Part shown: positions 59,491-64,000 of the stretch, in pieces
How positions within the stretch are numbered: the stretch's first letter is position 1
How the letters are laid out: every line of letters starts with the position of its first letter
From: Armatimonadia bacterium
Lineage (GTDB): Bacteria > Armatimonadota > Zipacnadia > Zipacnadales > JABUFB01
Direction of reading: 5' to 3'
Assembly: GCA_039679385.1 (NCBI GenBank)
Contig: JBDKVB010000031.1
Coordinates: 1-64,000, forward strand
DNA: 64,000 bases
Made by a program: the position numbers and the translations under genes
The notes under the pieces: generated by a model
Told to the model about the DNA's origin: nothing
What the model saw: the letters and a program-made list of their open reading frames with translations, nothing else
Database searches by the model: none

Positions 59491-60420
59491 GGCCGCACGA
59501 CCCGCCACAACCTGCCACTCCGCCTCTCCGAGCACCTGCACATCGCTTCCGTAGGACACTGTCACCTTGTACTTGGCCGGGGGCAGTGCTTGGCCCTTGC
59601 CGGGCGCGAGCCAAGCGGTCCCACTACCCTCCGCTGCCTTCACGGGAACGCTGCACCGTGCGGCGGCTAGTTCGTGGCCTTCGCAGTACCAGCGCACCGT
59701 GAAGGCCGCGCCCACGTCCGCGCCCTGGAAATTGAACACCGCCCACACCTTCTCGGTGCCCTCGAAGTCCGCCCCAGGGCTCACTGCCTTGCCCTGTGCG
59801 TCCGTGCCCCGTGCCGTCTGCAGCCTCGTGATCCTCGTCTCGATGGTCGGCGGCTGCTCCTGGGCCAGTATCTCCTGCGCCTTCGCCGCTGTCGTGAAGG
59901 AGCCGCGTGCCACGCGTTGTCCGGAACGCGTCACCTCGACCTCGCCCACACCCGGCCCAAAGGTCTTGCCCCCGGCGGCCCGCAACTCAACGTGGGCCAC
60001 GATTCCCAGTGCCGGCAGGCGACCCAACCCCACGGGCATCTCGCCCATCGGTCTCGCCTGCCACCACCACTCGGCTCGCAGGGCTCCCTGATCGCCCTTC
60101 GGCAATAGGGCGTACCCGTGCACCTCGGCCGCTTCCGCCGGGAGGAGCGGCGCGCCGCAGGCGGCAAGCGCGGCTTGCGGCCCAAAGACCATCACGCCGG
60201 GCGACAGCGCCGGACTCACCGGCGTCCCAGTCCCAGCACTGGTGGCTGGCCGCGCAACCCCGGCAGACGGTCTTACTCCGGGCTGCGAGGGGAGCACGTG
60301 CCCCGCCAGGACTCCAACCAAGACTCCAACCGACACCAGGATCGCCCAACCCCAGGCCTTGAGCGTGAACCCGGGCGGGGGAGAGGCGCTCGTTCTTGCT
60401 TCGCCGCTATGCGCCGTCAT
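59461..60420 (-). CDS. membrane-anchored protein with Ig-like C-terminus, function unknown
   Basis: Protein of 319 residues: a short cytoplasmic start, one membrane helix (AWGWAILVSVGVLVGVLAG, about 23-41), a Pro/Ser/Thr-rich stretch, then an extracytoplasmic part. About residues 195-310 look like an Ig-type beta-sandwich (EKVWAVFNFQGADVGAAFTV, WYCEGHELAAARC, LPPAKYKVTVSYGSDVQVLG). It overlaps its upstream neighbour by ATGA and parB by 30 bases tail to tail. It is the last gene of the serS operon. No family could be named. Confidence 0.6.
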   Translation of the reverse strand: MTAHSGEARTSASPPPGFTLKAWGWAILVSVGVLVGVLAGHVLPSQPGVRPSAGVARPATSAGTGTPVSPALSPGVMVFGPQAALAACGAPLLPAEAAEVHGYALLPKGDQGALRAEWWWQARPMGEMPVGLGRLPALGIVAHVELRAAGGKTFGPGVGEVEVTRSGQRVARGSFTTAAKAQEILAQEQPPTIETRITRLQTARGTDAQGKAVSPGADFEGTEKVWAVFNFQGADVGAAFTVRWYCEGHELAAARCSVPVKAAEGSGTAWLAPGKGQALPPAKYKVTVSYGSDVQVLGEAEWQVVAGRAASGNEQEELQ

Positions 60421-61484
60421 CGCCCCGCAACCTCCACGAGGTCTGCTGCGCTGCCGCGCTGGAACCCGGCCTGCGCCCCAAGCTCATCGCCGCTGATGCG
60501 AGCCTCGGCACTCCAGACGCCCTGCGCGTGACGGCCGGTCATGCGTCCGCCCGGTACCGGCACCCGAACGCTCACACCCGAGCCGGGCAGCAGGTCTGCG
60601 CTTGCGAGCCCAGTGGGGGAGAGCAGGCCCCCGTGCTGGTCCCACGTCGCGCCAGAGGGCTCCCGCAGCGTCAGACGCAGCTCGCCCGGCGGACGTACCG
60701 CCTTCGTTCCCGAGTTCGTAACCACCAGCTCTAGCTGCACAGTCTCCTCTTGCGAAATCCGCCTACGGTCCGCAGACAGGTACAAGGATAACCGCCCCTC
60801 TTCCGACAAATCGCGTACCTCAAGAGGTTTAACCCTCGGCAGCCCGCCTTCGTCCATGCCAACCCTTCCAGTCACCCGCAGCGCCCGCCCCAAGGCCGAA
60901 ATCGGTGCCGGCACCGGCACCGTTTCGGCGTATTCTTGGGTACTGCAAGAGATAGACCCGTCCGATCCCAGCACAAACCCATCCTCCAACTGCTCAGGCG
61001 TGGTCGCAGTGGGGCAGAGGTGTGCAGCGGATCGTCCCAGATTGCGGCCATCAAGCTGCACCATCTTGTCCCGCCATCGTAAGGGTGCCGCCAGGATCTC
61101 GCGGCAGGTCGTCTTCACTGGCCCCGGCCCGAGCCAGGGCAGCCGCAGGTCCAGGGTCCGAAGGGCCGGCTGCCACACGCACAGGCCCCCACAAAGCTGG
61201 GCCAGTCGCCGTGCCGGCGCGTAGGCAGTGCCTGCATGCATAGCACAAAAGCTACCTCCCTCAGGAGGTAGCTTTCTGACAATCTCAAATTGATAGGTCT
61301 TGCGGCCGGCGTGCAGCACCACGAAGGCCTTTGTGCCGCTCTTGCGCTGTTCCACGCTCGCACCGGCGCGCTCACAGACGGTCCGCAGGGGCACGCAGAC
61401 ACTCCCCTGCAGCAGTCCCGCGGGGCTCGGGAGGTCTACCTGGACCCCGTTCAGCAGCAGCACAACGGCTACCAGCCCGCTCAT
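60417..61484 (-). CDS. exported protein with copper-amine-oxidase-N-like domain
   Basis: Protein of 355 residues. A short hydrophobic start (SGLVAVVLLLNG) leads into a domain of about 100 residues like the copper-amine-oxidase N-terminal (stalk) domain: VCVPLRTVCERAGASVEQ, TAYAPARRLAQLCGG. Residues about 120-225 could be an OB-fold (MVQLDGRNLGR, RALRVTGRVGMDEG). Residues about 235-350 look like an Ig/BsuPI-type sandwich (ETVQLELVVTNSGTKAV). A GGAAGG site 6 bases before ATG 61484, which lies 10 bases after the serS stop, ties it to that operon. The function is unknown; a cell-wall or envelope role would fit. Confidence 0.6.
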   Translation of the reverse strand: MSGLVAVVLLLNGVQVDLPSPAGLLQGSVCVPLRTVCERAGASVEQRKSGTKAFVVLHAGRKTYQFEIVRKLPPEGGSFCAMHAGTAYAPARRLAQLCGGLCVWQPALRTLDLRLPWLGPGPVKTTCREILAAPLRWRDKMVQLDGRNLGRSAAHLCPTATTPEQLEDGFVLGSDGSISCSTQEYAETVPVPAPISALGRALRVTGRVGMDEGGLPRVKPLEVRDLSEEGRLSLYLSADRRRISQEETVQLELVVTNSGTKAVRPPGELRLTLREPSGATWDQHGGLLSPTGLASADLLPGSGVSVRVPVPGGRMTGRHAQGVWSAEARISGDELGAQAGFQRGSAADLVEVAGR

Positions 61485-61494
61485 CGCGCCCTTC

Positions 61495-62769
61495 CTACGC
61501 AGGCGGGATGATCTCGGACACGCCGCCCATGTACGGCCGCAGGACCTCCGGCACTACCACCGAACCGTTGGCCTCCTGGTAGTTCTCCAGGACGGCGGCC
61601 AGGGTGCGTCCGGCGGCCAACCCGGACCCGTTCATCGTGTGCACGTACTCCGGCCGCGCGTTTGCCTCCGAGCGATACCGCGTGTTGCAGCGCCGTGCCT
61701 GGAAATCGCCGTACTGGCTGCACGAGGAGATCTCCAGCCACGTGTTCATGCCCGGCATCCACACCTCCAGGTCGAAAGTCTGGCGTGACCCGAAGCCCAT
61801 GTCACCGGTGCACAGCGCGATCCGACGGTAGGGCAGGTCCAGCATCTCCAGCATGGTCTCCGCGTTCCGCGTCAGCTTCTCCAGTTCCTCGTCAGCCTGC
61901 TCGGGCTTCACGAACTTCATCAGTTCGACCTTATGGAACTGGTGCTGCCGCACAATGCCTCGGGTCTCGCGACCTGCCGACCCGGCTTCGCTGCGGAAGC
62001 ACGGCGTGTAAGCGGTGTAGCACAGCGGCAGGAGGTCGCCCTCGATGATCTCGCCCTGGTGCAGGTTGGTCAGCGGTACCTCGGCCGTCGGGACCAGATA
62101 GTACCCCTCACGGGTCTTAAACAGGTCCTCCTCGAACTTCGGCAGGTTCCCGGTGCCAATCAGCGCGGTCTCGCTGGCCAGGAAGGGCGGGAATACCTCC
62201 GTATACCCATGCTTGCGCGTGTGCGTGTCCAGGAAGAAGTTCAGGAGCGACCGTTCGAGCCGGGCACCGAGCCCCAGGTCACAGACGAAGCGGGCGCCGG
62301 CAATGCGGGCGGCTCGCTCGAAGCTGAGAATGCCCAGTCGCTCGCCGACCTCCCAGTGACCCTTGGCCTCGAAGTCAAACTGCCTCGGGGTGCCCCAGGA
62401 CTTGACCGGCACGTTCGCCGACTCGTCCGGACCAACCGGCACTTCCGGCTTCGGCACGTTCGGCACCTCAAGCATGAGGCGGTCGAACTGCTCCTCGACT
62501 TCGCCCAACTCCTGCTCCATGGCCGAGATCTTGCCCGAGAGTTCCGCTACCTTGGTCTTCAGCGGCTCAGGATCGCCACCGGAGCCGATCACCTTCCCGA
62601 TCTGTCTAGAGAGGTCGTTCTTCTCCGCACGCAAGCCCTCCACGGCCAGCAGCTCGCGCCGTCGGGATTCGAGCCCAATGAGGCGGTCGAGGTCGAAGTC
62701 AGACCTTCGATCAGCCAGGGCTTTCCGTACGGTTTCCGGTTCCTCTCGAATCAGTCGTCGGTCCAGCAT
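61495..62769 (-). CDS. serS: seryl-tRNA synthetase
   Basis: Class II synthetase that charges tRNA-Ser, 424 residues as expected. The N-terminal coiled coil (about 30-105) binds the long arm of tRNA-Ser. Motif 1 is around GYTEVFPPFLASETALIGTGNLPKF, motif 2 is PCFRSEAGSAGRETRGIVRQHQF, and motif 3 is NGSGLAAGRTLAAVLENYQ. TAEVPLTNLH and EISSCSQYGDFQARR are further SerRS signatures. It heads a leftward operon with two exported proteins of unknown role. Confidence 0.97.
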   Translation of the reverse strand: MLDRRLIREEPETVRKALADRRSDFDLDRLIGLESRRRELLAVEGLRAEKNDLSRQIGKVIGSGGDPEPLKTKVAELSGKISAMEQELGEVEEQFDRLMLEVPNVPKPEVPVGPDESANVPVKSWGTPRQFDFEAKGHWEVGERLGILSFERAARIAGARFVCDLGLGARLERSLLNFFLDTHTRKHGYTEVFPPFLASETALIGTGNLPKFEEDLFKTREGYYLVPTAEVPLTNLHQGEIIEGDLLPLCYTAYTPCFRSEAGSAGRETRGIVRQHQFHKVELMKFVKPEQADEELEKLTRNAETMLEMLDLPYRRIALCTGDMGFGSRQTFDLEVWMPGMNTWLEISSCSQYGDFQARRCNTRYRSEANARPEYVHTMNGSGLAAGRTLAAVLENYQEANGSVVVPEVLRPYMGGVSEIIPPA

Positions 62770-62803
62770 GGAAGGCGCACATCCTTTACAGGGGGCCGCT
62801 GCC

Positions 62804-63850
62804 TCAGCGACCTTGGAATGCGACGAACAAGAACACCAAGTATAGCGGCAGCCCCAGCATCAGCACCACGGGGCTCAGTCGCCGCGACACACGCAGGTTC
62901 ATGTACACAATCAGCCCGGAGACCAGGGCGATCACGGCTGACGCCAGGGCCGGGACATTCAGCGCCCAGGGCGTCAGGGCGATGCCGATCCCCGCGGGGA
63001 TGCAGCTCTGGAAAACCATCGCACCGGTGATGTTCCCTAGTGCCAGGGTGTCCTTGCCCTGGCGCACCCAGAGGATGCTGTTGAACTTCTCCGGCAACTC
63101 CGTGGCGATCGGGGTCACGATCAGCGACAGTACCAGCGGCGAGATCGATACCGCCTTCGCTACGTGCTCCAGGTTCTGGACGAACAGATGCGCCCCGAGG
63201 ATGATCGCCACGAGTGCGATGAACACCTGTGAGAGGATGAAGCGCAGACGCGGATTGCCCTCGGTTCCAGACTGCAGGTACAGGGCGCGTAGCTCTTCCT
63301 CGCCCTGATCTTCCTCGCGCCGCAGGTGCCGCCAGACGTAGTAGGCGTAGGCACCAAGCAGGAACACGACCACAACGCCGCGCAGCAGGGACTCGAGGTA
63401 GGGGAGAGTCGCCGAATAGGGCGCCAGCAAGGGCAGCACCAGCGACGTCCCGACCGCCACCGTGTACACGCAAAGAAAGTACACGAGATCCTGCGACAGC
63501 GTGCTCTCGTCCACGCTTATTGCGGTGCCGCTGGAGCGCCGCTTGGCGAAGAGCACCACCGAGAGCCCCGTCACGAAGGCCGCCAGTGTGGCCAGCATGA
63601 AGGGGGCGCCCAGAATCGCCCCGATCCCGATATCCTCAGCCGCGTCACCACCCACCAGGAGAATGGCTACGACGGGCACCAGCGTCTCAGGCAAGGCCGT
63701 TCCTACTGCCGCCAGAACGCTGCCAACCACGCCCTGCGACAGGTGGAGTTTGCTGCCGAACCACTCAATGCCATTGGTGAATAGCTCGCAGCCCGCCAGG
63801 ATGATGACCAGCGCGCCGAGAGCCTTGAGGAGCGGCAATGCGATTTCCAT
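62804..63850 (-). CDS. sodium/calcium exchanger-like membrane protein (CaCA family)
   Basis: Cation antiporter of 348 residues with about ten membrane segments and the two inverted alpha repeats of the CaCA superfamily: GSVLAAVGTALPETLVP with GAILGAPFML in the first half, and VTPIATELPEKFNSI with GNITGAMVFQ in the second. A charged loop (RREEDQGEEELRALY) separates the halves. It is 34 bases upstream of serS on the same strand. A perfect TTGACA (63885-63890, minus strand) stands before it, but no good -10 box is seen at the right distance. The last 150 bases of the window hold no other gene I can support. Confidence 0.88.
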   Translation of the reverse strand: MEIALPLLKALGALVIILAGCELFTNGIEWFGSKLHLSQGVVGSVLAAVGTALPETLVPVVAILLVGGDAAEDIGIGAILGAPFMLATLAAFVTGLSVVLFAKRRSSGTAISVDESTLSQDLVYFLCVYTVAVGTSLVLPLLAPYSATLPYLESLLRGVVVVFLLGAYAYYVWRHLRREEDQGEEELRALYLQSGTEGNPRLRFILSQVFIALVAIILGAHLFVQNLEHVAKAVSISPLVLSLIVTPIATELPEKFNSILWVRQGKDTLALGNITGAMVFQSCIPAGIGIALTPWALNVPALASAVIALVSGLIVYMNLRVSRRLSPVVLMLGLPLYLVFLFVAFQGR

Positions 63851-64000
63851 ACTTGGGGTCTAGGTTCTCCGATGGTCGCCGCCTTGTCAAGAGCCGAGCC
63901 CGTCACCGCCCCTGGCCTGCCCGCTCCTCGGCGCAATCAGCGGCGTATGCTCCCGACCTTCGACGCTCTCTAGCCCTTCATCACAGCTACGGGTCGCAGA

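Overview
The window is a G+C-rich bacterial chromosome segment, densely coded, with short intergenic gaps. No gap exceeds about 300 bases. I see no tRNA, rRNA, CRISPR array, transposase or prophage gene. The mix suggests a diderm, saccharolytic, probably uncultivated bacterium. It has lipoproteins with lipoboxes, a very large predicted outer-membrane beta-structured protein, an O-antigen/capsule-type ABC exporter with a sugar cluster, c-di-AMP synthesis by CdaA-CdaR, MnmG-RsmG-ParA-ParB in order, and GTG/TTG starts. An Armatimonadota-like or neighbouring lineage fits, but this is inference, not proof.

Layout. 1-6.2 kb: a PAP2 phosphatase, an AAC(3)-like acetyltransferase fused to a sugar-isomerase-type TIM barrel, and a 1119-residue secreted GH5-like glycosidase. 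6.4-12.9 kb: a folate and one-carbon block with folP, 5-formyl-THF cyclo-ligase, folB, a cyclodeaminase and a hexulose-phosphate synthase/RraA fusion. An oligogalacturonate lyase lies inside it and a ketopantoate reductase follows. 12.9-16.7 kb: a ribose-type sugar ABC importer. 16.7-18.2 kb: a divergent pair, a small methyltransferase and an MBL-fold hydrolase. 18.3-26.2 kb: three large exported proteins, namely a beta-barrel-like protein, a FlgD-tailed protein with a degenerate peptidase-like segment, and a lipoprotein with carboxypeptidase-regulatory repeats.

26.3-40.5 kb: a surface-polysaccharide cluster. It holds a GT4 glycosyltransferase, a reversed HldE-like nucleotidyltransferase/kinase fusion, SDR epimerases, a split transketolase, a zinc dehydrogenase, a HAD phosphatase, an APH-like kinase, three methyltransferases and an RmlD-like reductase without a standard start codon. 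A convergent Wzm/Wzt-type exporter closes it. This is the best candidate for an undescribed system, because the set looks like a pathway that builds a nucleotide-activated sugar or polyol using a thiamine-diphosphate two-carbon transfer.

40.8-46.3 kb: a 66-residue Flp-pilin-like gene, then a leftward MoxR-DUF58-DUF4129-secreted protein operon. 46.5-53.7 kb: cdaA-cdaR, an orphan protein with a PD-(D/E)XK-like motif, an epimerase, an exported two-repeat protein, thiL and a FUN14-like membrane protein. 53.8-55.3 kb: a Gfo/Idh/MocA oxidoreductase and a cupin. 55.4-59.5 kb: mnmG-rsmG-parA-parB with a perfect 16-bp parS at the start of rsmG and a perfect DnaA box before parA, which suggests the replication origin region is not far away. 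59.5-63.9 kb: a leftward serS operon with two exported proteins, preceded by a CaCA-type cation exchanger.

Two kinds of GC-rich palindromic intergenic repeat occur (6.30 kb; 11.76-11.86 kb with a partial copy at the left edge). Where the longest open frame and the ribosome binding site disagree, starts were moved to the codon with the better site; the reasons are given in the entries.
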